Source of the DNA: Orychophragmus violaceus
Lineage: Eukaryota > Streptophyta > Magnoliopsida > Brassicales > Brassicaceae
Assembly: GCA_030180135.1 (NCBI GenBank)
Contig: CM058230.1
Span: forward strand, 10,913,082 to 10,977,081
Reading direction: 5' to 3'
Length of the DNA: 64,000 nucleotides
The first letter of the stretch is position 1. Each line of letters starts with the position of its first letter. The position numbers and the translations under genes are program-made. Under the pieces are notes generated by a model. It was not told the DNA's origin, searched no databases, and was given only the letters and a program-made list of their open reading frames with translations. This document shows, one piece after another, positions 22,088 to 34,195 of the stretch.

Positions 22088-22789
22088 TGTGAGTGGTTGT
22101 CTCAATTTGGGTCGGGTCAACTCGCGGGTAAGCGGTTTTGGTTCTCGTATTGGGCCAAAGTCGATAAGTAGCTGAGTCCAGCTAAAGTTCGAGTTTACAC
22201 AAAATATCTAGCTGGGCCTTAGCTTGAAAATTGGCCCAGCACGGATCGGTTACAAAACCGTTGTAACGGTCATCGTCCTCGTTAAGCCGAATACAGAGAA
22301 ACAGAGTGTTAACGAAAAACAGAGCATTCGAGTTTCTTGGAGTTACAACAGAGAAGAGTTACAGAGGTGCAGAAGGTGAAGGTCTTGACGGCAAGGTTCA
22401 CGGTCTTCTAAGAGAGCGAAGGCGCTTCGCTCGAGCTACTGCGGCTTCCCTCTTTCTTCTCAGGCGGTACGCAGCAGCGGCTTTCCGGTATCTCCTCCGG
22501 TGAAAAGCTATCTTCTTAACCATTGCTAGTTTGCTCCGCAAGTGCCTGTGATCAAGAGTAGTGCGTTAATCTTTCAGTCCGATTGTATTACGCAAGATCA
22601 TAGTAAAGGCTTGGTGGTTTGGATCCACCCCCAGACAGTAGCTTCGGTGAAGTCTGGGTAAACAATCTCGTGTGTTCATTTAGTTTCTTGCAATCGTCAA
22701 AGTAACCAACCTGCAAAAAAAAAAAACTCGTTAGAACCGGTTAAGAACACAAGATAAGAATTAGGTGAATTGAACATAAAATCTTAACA
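22088..22789 (+). repeat. 3' LTR of element A
   Basis: 702 bp, TG to CA, followed by the TSD TAATA. One difference turns AAAGAAACAAAC in the 5' copy into a longer A-run. Confidence 0.95.
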
Positions 22790-24896
22790 TAATATAACTT
22801 CTTGCTAACTGTCGAATATTCCCTAATCAACGGGAAAGGAAAACCTGGCCAGTAATGTACTGGCTGAGTTTTACCTTTTTACATAGGAGTGTTAGATTTT
22901 TGTAAAGCAACTAACAAATAAATATTGTGTTTCTTCAACTGCTGTTAGGGTTATAGAATTTTGGGACCAGTAGCCTATGGTCATTAACTGAAGAAAATAT
23001 TAAAAACAATACTCTAAACTCTAAACTATAATCAAATTTATACGCCCACAGAGGAATAGTTGTTGTAAACAAAAAATAAATATATAACAATCCTTCTTAC
23101 TTCTCTTCTTGTTTTTTTTACCGGAAACTTCTCCTTTTATGCATAACTAATAATCATAACTTAGAATTAGTGAAGATTACTGTTTGAATATCAGAAAAAT
23201 GAATATATTAGTAGTATAATTGAAAGAGTCAATTTAGATGACTGCAAGAAATTAGTTTTGTGTTCTCTTCTAGCTTTTTGAGTTTTGACCTAACAAATAG
23301 ATTGCAATATCTCGTAATATATATATTTTATGTTAATGTTCCAAGAAAGTAATTGTAGATTTATAAATATGGTGGTTTAGTTTAGTTTTTTTTTCCTTCT
23401 ATCTTTTTGTCAACAATCGAGTGTTTAATTTAGTTATTTAGAATGAGTATTATTCGTTTCTTAGGGGAGCCATTGAATTAAATACAACGGAGGTCCACCA
23501 TATAATCCCATCACAAGCATTTCCACTATGGAAAGTGCCTCCTTGTGCTTAGTGCTGCTAACCATACTATATACATATCTATATTATAATTTAATCCTTT
23601 TCAATTCAACAAAAAAATTATGACCATTAACCTGAAGTTCAACAACAACTTATGGCCATTGTTCAATTCTATAGTGGATTGTGAGAAAGTATGTTTATTG
23701 TATATATATATTATATATACATGCATGCGAATAATTAAATTTATAAAAAATAATACTATATATCACAAACACACAAAAAGAAATCCCAATGAGATAATAA
23801 GACGGTTGATAAGACTATTTTCTGTAGGGATTAGAAATCACACTCATCTTTATAATTATTGGTAACATTACAAAATATAACTGATTTGTTAGAAAATGAC
23901 ATGAAAGTGTATATCCTCATCGTTTTAAAGTTTTCAGCTGCACCAAAAATGATCTCATGACCAACAAAGAGAAGTGGAAACGATAAAGTGATGAAGAGGA
24001 GATGCTTTATGTATTGTTGAAAGGTCTATAAATTCGCAGACTAAAATGATGAGAGTGGTAAAGTTTACCAATGAGGCTGGAGATTCTAACATCTATGTTC
24101 TACTTATTTTGTATTGTTTCTGTTATTTTACGTGAATGATTTATAGCTTTTTAAAATGGGTGTTGCGAAATAAATCTTTGTAAATGAAATAGTACATTTC
24201 ATGTCTAGCTAATATTCTTACACCATTGCTTTGTTTATTAATCTCACGGTCGGCTTGGATCGATGTTGAACCGCTAGCCCATGCAATCCGGAGAACTTTT
24301 TGGTCTACATCCGGGGCGGGTTTGAAAACATTGGTCAACTATTTCAAACAAAACACTTAACGGTTTGAATTAAATACACATGTGTTAATTGTATCAAACA
24401 AATCATTAGTCTACATGTGTGTATATAAACATAAACAGACGCATAAAAAATATAAATTCCAAAATAGAAAAGGGAAAGAATCCATCAAACTCTGTAGTTT
24501 GTACTGTGTGTCGGCCTTTTCGCACAACTAAAAGGTTCCATTTCTAGTGGGGGGTTCCATCATTTCGCCTTTACATATATACAGTTTTAATTGATTCCTT
24601 TTGGAATGATTATTGAAGTTTTTGCAAGTATTGATGGTGGTGTGAAGAAAAAACAACAGTGGCTTTTTTTTGTGTCGGAGCATTTTGACTGCGGAATAAT
24701 TAATTGGGTCTTTCTTGGATTCTCTTCACGGCCCAACCTCGCGGCCAGGTGGACCACTTAACTTGTTTAATTGGGTTCTCCTAACGGCCGGGGACATGCG
24801 TGCCGTTCTGCGTATTTCCACCTTTCTTCGTGCCGTTTCCGTATAGAATGGTTAGATAATAAAAAAATTGGGGAATTCCGAATGATTTCGGGATTT
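22790..24896. other. Intergenic DNA between element A and tRNA-Trp
   Basis: Mostly AT-rich, with no gene I can support. ORFs up to 81 codons (23620-23865) show no domain or codon signature. Confidence 0.6.
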
Positions 24897-24968
24897 TGAA
24901 CCCGACGTGAATCGAACACGCAACCTTCTGATCTGGAGTCAGACGCGCTACCATTGCGCCACGGATCC
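24897..24968 (-). tRNA. tRNA-Trp (CCA)
   Basis: The 72-nt minus-strand sequence starts GGATCCGTGGCGCAATGG, has the anticodon CCA at 24934-24936 in the loop CTCCAGA, and a T-arm GGTTGCGTGTTCGATTCAC. The acceptor stem pairs GGATCCG with CGGGTTC by normal and wobble pairs. There is no intron. A T-run (complement of 24861-24867) about 30 nt downstream can end Pol III transcription. Confidence 0.96.
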
Positions 24969-25073
24969 CCATGTCTAAGTAGTACATTTAAATATATATA
25001 ACTTATATTTCACAGGTCGAATAAACTGTTAAAGACCGCATGATGAGTGGGGTCAACTTCTCTTATAGCCTTA

Positions 25074-25350
25074 GAGCATATACAATGGTGAACCCCTTAA
25101 GGGGTTCTTAAAAAAAAATTTTTTTTTTTTTTTTTTTGGGAACCGTAAAAAAAAAAAAAAAAAAATTCGAAAAAAAAAAAGAACGAATGAGATTCTGACA
25201 CGTGGCATGAACAGTGTAAGGATCGGTTCTTAAATAAGGATTTTAAGAGACAGTTTCTTAACTATTCATGTGGGTCCCACGTGGGACCCACAATAAATTA
25301 ATAATATTTTCTAAGGACTCCACCCTAAGAACCTCCCATTGTATATGGTC
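25074..25350. mobile_element. MITE, Harbinger-type, intact ends
   Basis: Terminal inverted repeats GAGCATATACAATGG and CCATTGTATATGGTC, flanked by TTA at 25071-25073 and 25351-25353. The interior matches the MITEs at 5438 and 44500. It lies about 105 bp upstream of the tRNA-Trp gene. No coding capacity. Confidence 0.9.
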
Positions 25351-25925
25351 TTATGGCTCTAGAAAAAATCTACACTACCCCCAACTAATCTCCCATACCC
25401 TTCCCACTTTAATGAAATGTGGTTTGACGCTTTTGCTCTTGGTTTACTATGAAATTGGTTGTTTAGAAATCAGAAATTGGAATGGGGGAATTAGTTCCGA
25501 AATTGGTTATGATTTGATTGGGTTGGAATTGGGTTTAAGAGAATTGGATCGGGATTTGATTTGGTTTGCTGGAAAAAAAAAAAATAGAATCCCAGGCTTC
25601 CCCGCTTCCTCTCTGGGATCCCCTCCGTTTATCTGAACTGGTTTTGCCGGCGCCGTCGCGTCTCCGATTGCCAATCGCCGCCTCCGTCGTGCTCCGTCAA
25701 CCCACCGAGGTTTGTGACTCCCCCTCGATCTGCATTCAGCTCAATTTGAATGGGTTTGGGATCCGTTTGGGATGATTTGGATTGTTTTTTGGTAGATTCA
25801 ACTGATGAGTTGCTACATTGTTGTTTAGCCATTGATTCTTGGTTGATTTAGACTACGAATTGAGTATATTGTTGTTGTAATTGGATGATCTTGAAATCGA
25901 TTCAAATTTGTGTTCATGTTGTTGT

Positions 25926-26050
25926 AGAACTGGGGACAACTAGTATAACCGATGTATAACTAGTAAAACTGGTATAACTAGTAAAACTGGTATAACTGAG
26001 GACAACTTCTGTAAAACTGATAACAAACTTTGTACAACTATAAGTACTGA
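25926..26050 (+). repeat. Short tandem repeats of the AACTAGTAAAACTGGTAT type
   Basis: Words AACTAGTA, AAAACTGGTATAACTAG and TAAAACTGATAAC recur at roughly 18-bp spacing just upstream of the transposase exon, in what looks like its intron. Confidence 0.7.
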
Positions 26051-26079
26051 GTTTTTTGCTTTTGTTTTGGCAGGATAGT

Positions 26080-26325
26080 ATGAGTGAGAGTGTGTGCATC
26101 CATTATAAATATCAGGGGCGCATGTGTAGCCTAGTGTTTAAAGAGGAGATAACTTTGGAGATGGTAATCCATAGGCTTTACAAGAAGCATGCGTTAGATG
26201 AGAATAAGGTTAGATTGGAACTGTGTTACATTCCGTTGGTGGTTGGCTGTGAGGAACATATGAGTATTTCTGATGACGAAGATCTTTGTGGTTATCTAAT
26301 GACCGTTGATAAGGAGAACCGTTGA
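26080..26325 (+). pseudogene. MULE transposase, N-terminal stub
   Basis: A splice acceptor (TTTTGGCAG at 26065-26073) precedes the ATG. The 81 codons begin MSESVCIHYKYQGRM and match what I recall of the PB1-like N-terminus of Arabidopsis MuDR-family transposases. The frame ends in a tandem copy of a 16-bp unit (GTTGATAAGGAGAACC at about 26307 and 26323), which introduces the stop. Shortly after, GGTTATCTAATGACCGT from 26291 recurs at 26347, and then similarity is lost. The zinc-finger and catalytic parts are absent. Confidence 0.7.
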
Positions 26326-26633
26326 TAAGGAGAACCGTAGAAGTTTTTTGGTTATCTAATGACCGTACAAGTGTTTAATGTTATTAGAATGTTTCCAAAT
26401 GTTGTCCTGATGTTTAAGACTTGTTTAAGAGTTTATCCTATTGCTTAAATGCACAACCTACTTCTACCAATTTTACATAGTTCTACCAGTTTTACATAGT
26501 TCTACCAATTTTACATTGTTTTACCCGCAAACATTACCAACATAGTATAATAAAAAACAACTCCAAAACAACTTAAATCCAAAACAAGTTTCAAAAACAA
26601 CATAAATACGAACATAGAACTTAACATCAAGTT
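26326..26633. other. Spacer between the convergent MULE genes
   Basis: It holds repeated CTACCAATTTTACATAGTT words at 26465-26530 and A-rich DNA. Probably the 3' UTR region of the DUF1985 gene. Confidence 0.55.
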
Positions 26634-27531
26634 CTAATCCTTCCTCGACCTTGTGTTGCGCTTCTGAAGAGCATTGGATGCATCCCCCACCATTCGTTTA
26701 CCAAGAGCCTTCTCTGCTGCCTTCTTCTCTAACTTTGCCTTCTGGATCTCTAGATCTTTCATATGATCCATGTATTCTTCAATGGGTCTGACTCTCTTAT
26801 CCATCTCGTCAAACTTCCCATGCAGCAGCTTAAATCCATCTTCCATAGTTGACTGTATCCCTTTCATGATGGCAATAAGTTCGCTATTAGAAGTATTCGA
26901 AGTTCCAGGTGCATCAATGGCAGCATGACTATTTTTCTCACGTTTTTTTAGCTCTTCTGCCTCCTCTACATGTCGGAAAGCCTTCTCCTCATCGTACATC
27001 CCCTGGAAAAAAACCTTCTTCCCAGCCGAAATTAGCTTCATCCAACTATCAACAACATGATCGTCAAGGTCATGGACATCGCTTTGTTCATAGAAGTGGT
27101 CAAGAAGAGCTTCTTCATGTCCATCTCGGGTTGGCAGGATGTTCTCAATGCCCTGAGGACACTTCGCCAAAGCAAGTTCTTCATTTATCCTTGAAAGAGG
27201 AAACCCTCTCATTGAGTTACTCTTGAATTGCGACTTGCACATCCTTGGACAGTTATGGTCTGCTCCTACAACCGGCTCGCGGAAACTTCTCCCTAGCTCA
27301 GGAATTGCCTCAAAGGCTAACAGCTTCACGACAGCACACATATGCTATATTAGTTAGAGATCAGCACAAGAACAATTAATCAAACCAAAAATTTAAAAGT
27401 ACATACCTCCAAAGGGATACAGAAACCGGGAACCGGCCATGATTTGTTCTCCTTGACAACCCCTTTAAAATGGTCCATTGTGTGAGAGATCTCACCGACC
27501 ATATGATCGTAACAGAATCTGCCCCAAGGAA

Positions 27532-28168
27532 TGTTGGAAGTTTTGGTTGATCCTGATTCAATTCTCATATTGATATCAACCTAAACATGCATTAGATCTA
27601 GGTGTTCTTATTTAGAAACATATGATCTCACCTTTTACCTGTTTGTTTGCAGCGGAATTGATGAACAGGTCAATGATCAGGGAGATACACCGAGAGATGG
27701 ATCCTCCAAAGGCTCACACACGCAATCACAGGAAACTGGCTGCTAGACCGAGCTGAGATGGGGCGCAGAGAGAGGAGAAAAACGGCGCTGGGTGTTAGGG
27801 TTGGAAGGGAAAACAGACTCAAGTTTTATTCATAAAACTTGTCTAATTCCTTTTGGGCTTTATGGGCCCAAATACCAATCTGATTAAATTCCATTTAATC
27901 AGACCCAATAATTCTTCTCTCTTAGTACGACAAATGCCTAGCACTTTTGTCGTACTTCTGCTAAGCCGTTCCAACATTATTTCCTGCTAGCTTAAGCGTG
28001 TGACCCATATGGGATCATACAACAAAGGCAATAAGTCCAAGACTTATAGATCATGAGCGGACTCTAGCAAGCCATCATGACCCCCAGCATTGTATGACTT
28101 ATGTCTGATCACTGACATACTCTTACGTTATAGAGACAGTACAGAGATTGATGGACACAATTCCAACA
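27532..28168 (-). repeat. 3' LTR of element C
   Basis: 637 bp. On the plus strand it begins TGTTGGAAG and ends TTCCAACA, with a 7-bp inverted terminus. Confidence 0.96.
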
Positions 28169-28179
28169 ATCTCCCACTT
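28169..28179 (-). other. Polypurine tract of element C
   Basis: AAGTGGGAGAT on the minus strand, next to the LTR. Confidence 0.85.
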
Positions 28180-29025
28180 GAACTGGAATCTCTGTATTCA
28201 TAATCCCTTTCGTCACAATATCTCGATTAGTCATAAGGCAAGATTAGTGTCATCCTTATAAAGCCTAATCTTGTTCATCGGACTCTGATTTGATACTGAC
28301 AATCCAAATGACTCGGGAAAGTCCGTTTGAGCATGGCCATGCGTTTTCCAGTATTCAAATCTCCGATTGGCCTAGAGATATTCACTCCATTTATATTGGA
28401 GGGACAAATCCCATCTTGTTCCATCACTGTAAACTACTCATTTCATGATGTACCCAAACAAGGTCCTTATAGCTATCGCAGAACGATAGCGTTAGACAAT
28501 GATCAAAATGCATCAGTCCATATGCAGTCACATGCATGCGAACTCAGGTCTAAGGACTATACTCTATAGTCGTAGTAAGAATCTCTTATGACACAGATAT
28601 AAATATCCTGAAGAGTTCTTATTAGCGGGTCTTGTCCGGTCGTATGTTCCCTACATACACCTATGTACTGACTTTGATGCCGAGCATCTATGACACACTG
28701 AGACTTTGTCATAAGTCACGTACCAATCCAATCTTACACGGTTGTTGGTGTTCCAATTTCAACAACCTTCGACTAGGGACAGGATGATATAAAACATTTA
28801 TCAAATATAGGATCTCATGATCAAGCTAAATGACTTTGATGACTCAAGATCAAATCATTTACTTCGATGACCTATAAAATGGTTCATATCATTTTGGAAC
28901 GATTATTTCATCACAGTTAAAATAATCTTGAAATAATAATTTCATTCAAACATAAATAATAATGTTTTACAAGAACATATCAAATAACTAAAATAAAGCT
29001 CACAAAACTCCCACTCAAATTTAGA
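28180..29025 (-). other. 3' non-coding region of element C
   Basis: No gene. Extended similarity to 13859-14723 of element B, including exact runs longer than 20 bp. Confidence 0.7.
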
Positions 29026-32000
29026 TTACATTTCAATGTTTCTAATGCCTACAGCTTCAGTCAGGAACTCGAGCTTAGGCCTTGGGAGTGGCTTTGTCAA
29101 CGGATCAGCGACATTATCATCTGTCGGAACTCGGCTGATCTTGACTTCCTTTCTATTAATGATGTCACGTATCAAGTGATATCTTCTTTGAACATGCTTG
29201 GATTTCTGGTGTGATCTTGGTTCCTTTGCCTGAGCTATAGCACCATTGTTGTCACAAAATAGTGCCAGAGGCTCAGCCGCATCTGGTATCACACCTAGTT
29301 CCATAATGAACTTTCGTATCCAAACAGCTTCCTTCGCTGCTTCTGAGGCGGCGATATATTCAGCTTCTGTAGTGGAATCAGCAACGGTGTCCTGCTTGGA
29401 GCTTCTCCAACTTACTGCACCGCCATTCAGACAAAAGACATAACCGGACTGTGACCGGAAATCATCTGTGTCTGTCTGGAAACTTGCGTCCGTGAATCCA
29501 CTGACTTTAAGCACATCACTTCCACCGTACACTAAGAACTTATCCTTAGTATGTCTTAGATACTTCAAGATGTTCTTTACGGCAATCCAATGGTTTTCAC
29601 CTGGATTTGACTGGTATCTACTCGTCATGCTCAATGCGTAAGCAACATCAGGACGAGTACAGATCATGGCATACATGACAGATCCTATTGCAGATGCATA
29701 AGGAATATTCTTCATGCGCTCAAGCTCAGCAGCCGACGTAGGGCTCTGCTTCTTGCTTAGCGTTGTGCCATGTACCATTGGCGTGAAGCCCTTCTTGGAA
29801 TCTTTCATGCTGAATCTTTGTAGGACTTTGTCAATGTATGAGTCTTGACACAAGCCTATCAGCCTCTTAGGTCTATCCCGATAGATCCTAATTCCAAGAA
29901 CGTATGCGGCTTCACCCATGTCTTTCATGGAAAAACAACTTCCAAGCCAGTCTTTTACAGACTTCAGCATTGGAATGTCGTTTCCGAGAAGCAGTATGTC
30001 ATCAACATACAGAATAAGAAAAACGATTTTGCTCCCACTAGTTTTCTTATACACGCATTGTTCTTCTTCGTTTCTGATAAAGTCAAATTGCTTGATCGCT
30101 TCATCAAAACGAAGATTCCAGCTCCTCGATGCTTGCTTCAATCCATAAATGGATTTATGAAGCTTGCATACTTTCCCAGCATTCTTTGGATCTACGTAAC
30201 CGTCAGGTTGTGTCATATACACATCCTCTTCCAGAATACCATTCAGGAAGGCGGTTTTCACGTCCATCTGCCAAATTTCATAATCATGAAAAGCTGCAGT
30301 TGCTAGTAGAATCCGAATAGATTTCATCATAGCCACCGGTGAATAGGTTTCATCGTAGTCCACACCGTGAACTTGTCTGAAACCTTTTGCCACCAACCTG
30401 GCTTTATAAATCTGGACATTTCCATCCACGTCAATCTTCTTCTTGAAGATCCATTTGCACTCGATGGCTTTTACACCAACGGGTAAGTCAACCAACGAAA
30501 ATACTTGGTTGACCGACATGGAGTCCATTTCGGAATCAGTGGCCTTGCGCCACTTAGAGGAATCTGGGCCCATCATGGCTTGATTGAAGTTCGATGGTTC
30601 ATCACCATCAATGATCAAAAGATCATGACAGTCAGTCACGAGGAATCCCTGATATCTCTCGGGTTCGTGACGGATCCTCCCGGATCTTCGAACTTCAGGT
30701 ACTACAGGTTCAGGCTCTACAATTTCTTGTAGATCCTCCTGCTGCTCTTCCTCATTAGGTTGAGCAGTATCCTGTTCATCTTGAATTTCTTCAAGCAGTA
30801 CCTTACTCCCACTGTCTTTCTTAGAGAGAAACTCTCTCTCAAGAAAGTTACAATCCCGGGCAACAAAGATCTTGTTCTCGGAACGTAGATAGAAGTAATA
30901 AGCCTTGGTTTCCCGTGGATAACCAATGAAGTAGCATTTATCAGATTTTGGTGTAAGCTTATCTGAGATTAATCTCTTAACATAGGCTTCACAACCCCAA
31001 ATTCTTAGATAAGACAGCACTGGAACTTCTCCAGTCCATAATTCATATGGTGTCTTTGCTACTGCTTTTGATGGCGCTCTATTTAGAGTGAACACTGCTG
31101 TTAGCAGAGCATATCCCCAAAGGGATATTGGAAGGTCTGTGTGACTCATCATAGATCGAACCATATCCAATAAGGTCCGATTTCTCCTCTCAGACACACC
31201 ATTCCATTGAGGTGTTCCAGGAGGAGTGAGTTGGGATACGATTCCACACTCTCTTAGATGATCACTGAATTCTTGGCTTAAGTATTCTCCTCCTCGGTCG
31301 GACCGAAGAGCCTTAATGCTTTTGCCAAGTTGGTTCTGTACTTCATTTTGGAATTCTCTGAACTTCTCAAAAGATTCAGACTTATGTTTCATTAAATAAA
31401 CATATCCATACCTACTGAAATCATCAGTAAAGGTAATGAAGTACTGATAGTTTCCTCTTGCATTAGTGGACATTGGGCCACACACATCAGTGTGTATCAG
31501 GCCCAATAAGTCACTGGCCCTCTCGTTAGGTTTATTAAAGGGGGCCCGTGTCATTTTGCCCATCATGCAGGATTCGCATTTCTCACATGACTCAAAGTCA
31601 AATGAGCCAAGAAGTCCATTCGAATGGAGCCTCTTGATGCGTTTCTCGCTGATGTGCCCTAAACGACAATGCCATAGAAACGTTCGGTTTTCCTCATTAG
31701 GTTTAAACCGTTTTGTATTAATGTTATAAATTGGCGCGGATTGATCGAGTATGTAAAGCCCATTCGTAAGAGGGGCAGAACCATAGAACAAATTGTTGCG
31801 ATTGAAGGAACATAATTTATTCTTAACTGAAAAATCATAACCTTCCAAATCCAACAAAGAAATTGAAATAATATTTCTGCTTATAGCAGGTACAAAATAA
31901 CAATTATTAAGTTCTAAAATCAATCCCGAAGGTAAAGACAACAAGTAAGTTCCTACAGCTAGTGCTGAAACTTTCGCTCCATTCCCAACTCGTAGTTCCA

Positions 32001-33003
32001 CTTGTCCTTGCTTCAGCCTTCTACTGTTGCTGAGTGCCTGCATATTAGTACAAATATGAGCCCCACAACCAGTATCCATGACCCATGAGGTATTATCAGA
32101 AGTAGTTGTATTAACTTCTATAACAAAAATACCTGATGAAGAAGTCTCGAAAGTCTTCTTCTTTAATTCCTTTAGACCTTCCTGGAATTTCTTGCAATCT
32201 CTTCTCCAATGCCCCAGTTCTTTGCAGAACCTGCACATGTCAGTAGGCCCAGCCTTGGACTTGGGCTTGGGCTTTGGCGTGTCTGAGTCCATGACTTGGA
32301 CACCCTTGGCCTTTCCCTTATCCTTAGCAGAAGACTTCTTAAACCCCTTGCCCTTTTGTACCATAAGTACATTGGGGTCCTTGGCGGTTTTCTTCAAGTT
32401 GGGCTCTGCAGTCTTGAGCATTCCGTGAAGCTCAGGCAGTGTCTTACTCAAGCCATGCATGTTAAAGTTCAGAATGAACTGATCATAGCTTGCAGGTAAA
32501 GACTGCAGAATGATGTCGCAGGCAAGTTCCTGGCTGATTGGGCAGTCGAGTTTGTGAAGATGATCGAGATAACCCATCATCTTCAACACATGAGGACTCA
32601 CTGCCGCATTCGCAGCCAACTTACAGTCCAAGAGGTTCTTAACTGTCTGGAACCTCTCGGTCCTAGCCTGCTCCTGAAAAAGCGATTTCAGGCTTGCCAT
32701 GATCTCGATTGGAGACAATACACTTTCGAACTGCTTCTGCAGTTCTGGAGTCATTGTCACCAACATCAGGCAATAAACATCATTTTCATCTGACGAATGC
32801 TTTTCCCAAGCATTGTGCAGAGTCCTGGCAGCATTGGCAAGAGGCCTCTCGGGGAGGGGATCTCGAAGGACGTAATCCTTCTTCTCCTGCTTGAGGACCA
32901 GCCTCAAGTTCCTTGACCATGTCAGGAAGTTCGTTCCAGTCAGCTTCTCCTTCTCGAGAACAGACCGGATCGAGAACGTGTTTTGTGTGCTTGTAGTAGT
33001 CAT
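29026..33003 (-). CDS. Element C gag-pol polyprotein, intact
   Basis: One open frame of 1325 codons. Gag occupies about the first 250 residues and ends in a CCHC knuckle of the form CRFCKELGHWRRDC. Protease has WVMDTGCGAH. Integrase keeps HTDVCG, RSDRGG and NGVSERRN. Reverse transcriptase keeps DVKTAFLNG, YGLKQ and YVDDILLL. RNase H keeps TDASF, EAEYIAAS and CDNNGA. Every catalytic motif is present, as in element B, with which it aligns over its full length. With near-identical LTRs and an intact ORF, this is the best candidate for an autonomous, recently active element in the window. Confidence 0.96.
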   Translation of the reverse strand: MTTTSTQNTFSIRSVLEKEKLTGTNFLTWSRNLRLVLKQEKKDYVLRDPLPERPLANAARTLHNAWEKHSSDENDVYCLMLVTMTPELQKQFESVLSPIEIMASLKSLFQEQARTERFQTVKNLLDCKLAANAAVSPHVLKMMGYLDHLHKLDCPISQELACDIILQSLPASYDQFILNFNMHGLSKTLPELHGMLKTAEPNLKKTAKDPNVLMVQKGKGFKKSSAKDKGKAKGVQVMDSDTPKPKPKSKAGPTDMCRFCKELGHWRRDCKKFQEGLKELKKKTFETSSSGIFVIEVNTTTSDNTSWVMDTGCGAHICTNMQALSNSRRLKQGQVELRVGNGAKVSALAVGTYLLSLPSGLILELNNCYFVPAISRNIISISLLDLEGYDFSVKNKLCSFNRNNLFYGSAPLTNGLYILDQSAPIYNINTKRFKPNEENRTFLWHCRLGHISEKRIKRLHSNGLLGSFDFESCEKCESCMMGKMTRAPFNKPNERASDLLGLIHTDVCGPMSTNARGNYQYFITFTDDFSRYGYVYLMKHKSESFEKFREFQNEVQNQLGKSIKALRSDRGGEYLSQEFSDHLRECGIVSQLTPPGTPQWNGVSERRNRTLLDMVRSMMSHTDLPISLWGYALLTAVFTLNRAPSKAVAKTPYELWTGEVPVLSYLRIWGCEAYVKRLISDKLTPKSDKCYFIGYPRETKAYYFYLRSENKIFVARDCNFLEREFLSKKDSGSKVLLEEIQDEQDTAQPNEEEQQEDLQEIVEPEPVVPEVRRSGRIRHEPERYQGFLVTDCHDLLIIDGDEPSNFNQAMMGPDSSKWRKATDSEMDSMSVNQVFSLVDLPVGVKAIECKWIFKKKIDVDGNVQIYKARLVAKGFRQVHGVDYDETYSPVAMMKSIRILLATAAFHDYEIWQMDVKTAFLNGILEEDVYMTQPDGYVDPKNAGKVCKLHKSIYGLKQASRSWNLRFDEAIKQFDFIRNEEEQCVYKKTSGSKIVFLILYVDDILLLGNDIPMLKSVKDWLGSCFSMKDMGEAAYVLGIRIYRDRPKRLIGLCQDSYIDKVLQRFSMKDSKKGFTPMVHGTTLSKKQSPTSAAELERMKNIPYASAIGSVMYAMICTRPDVAYALSMTSRYQSNPGENHWIAVKNILKYLRHTKDKFLVYGGSDVLKVSGFTDASFQTDTDDFRSQSGYVFCLNGGAVSWRSSKQDTVADSTTEAEYIAASEAAKEAVWIRKFIMELGVIPDAAEPLALFCDNNGAIAQAKEPRSHQKSKHVQRRYHLIRDIINRKEVKISRVPTDDNVADPLTKPLPRPKLEFLTEAVGIRNIEM

Positions 33004-33533
33004 ATCTGAAATATATAAATAAAAAGGTTATTAGTTATATGTTCAAAATGATTAATCTCGTATTAAAGTATAGTATGATTAATCATGCATTATATTCAAT
33101 AACCTAAGTTACCCTCAATAGAATATAATGATTCCAAGATCCACATATAACTAAGATCAAAGTGGGCCACTGGCCGTCACCCAACCTTAGCTTATATCGG
33201 TAAGCCCTATTTCGGCTAATTATATCCGTGATATAACTCTTGGTTGTGAATCTGGGCCCGAGGCCCAATCCACCCTGATGTCTCAAGGCCCGGGACTCCC
33301 GATGGCCTAGTCAAGAAAACCGGACTATACAGTCATGTAATCATTAATGTCTGGGACTCCCAATGACATTTATGAATCACAAACCGTCTTACCCACGCAA
33401 AAGCAGACATCCTCACACTGTAAGGCCATGAATGCAATTGAATGGGCTTTGACAGCTGACATAGCCTGGACAAGACATCCAACGCTTGATATTGTTTGAG
33501 GTCCGTAGGTTTATTAAAATCATTCCCAAAATA

Positions 33534-33715
33534 GAAGATTACTATTTCGGGAAACTTTCTATTTATGGAAACCTACTATTTTTAGAAACTTTCTAAAATT
33601 GGAAACTTTCTAAAACCGGAAACTTTCTAACTTTAGAAACTTCTTTAAAAATCCAAAACCCGCAAATTCAGAAACTTCTAATTTTGGAAACTTTCTAATT
33701 TCGAAATTTCGGAAC
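33534..33715. repeat. Degenerate tandem repeat, unit about 18 bp (GAAACTTTCTAA..)
   Basis: At least seven close copies of GAAAC(T)TTCTA separated by 6-9 variable bases. The same place in B has only about three. Confidence 0.75.
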
Positions 33716-34195
33716 TTTATAAAATTTAAAATCGAATTTCATAATTTTATTTTATAAAATAAGTTTTAAATTTAAATCTGAAGAATGACTCAATTAATGG
33801 CCCAATTGTTTTAACTTCTTGGCCCGAGGCCCAAGAATTGGTCCATGTCCAAGACATGACCCAATTGTCCAATTAATTGACATAACCGGTCTGGTTCATT
33901 AAAACTGGTCTAACCAAGTTTCAATTACTACGATGACCACAATTGTCAACCGGTTATTTACTAAACCGGATTTTCTCAATTTATTTGGTCCAACCAAATC
34001 AAATTAGAAATCCTGGTTTAGGCACAAAATCCAATTTACGACTTTGGATTTCTTATCCCGGTTTAACCAGATTTAATAAAATTATTAAATCTGTTTATTA
34101 AACCAGAACGTTGATTTTTAATTAAAATCTTAAACCGAGCCTTAAACCGAACCGAATTAGTCACGAACCAAAACGAGTTGGTCGTGACCTAGTTT

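Larger units (their letters stand above)
8751..22789 (+). mobile_element. Ty1/copia LTR retrotransposon A (decayed, carries a nested element)
   Basis: Two 702-bp LTRs, a primer-binding site matching initiator tRNA-Met, gag, pol and a polypurine tract are all in place, and the 5-bp target duplication TAATA is present at 8746-8750 and 22790-22794. The order protease, integrase, reverse transcriptase, RNase H is that of copia; the RT and RNase H wording resembles the Tork/Tnt1 group. Gag has a frameshift, pol has an in-frame stop, and integrase has lost its catalytic Glu, so the copy cannot move by itself. Element B sits in its RNase H region. By eye the LTRs differ at about eleven positions. 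Confidence 0.95.

Noticed and set aside
24897..24968. tRNA-derived SINE
   Set aside because: All stems pair, the anticodon is intact and no tail or TSD is seen, so it is a normal tRNA-Trp gene.
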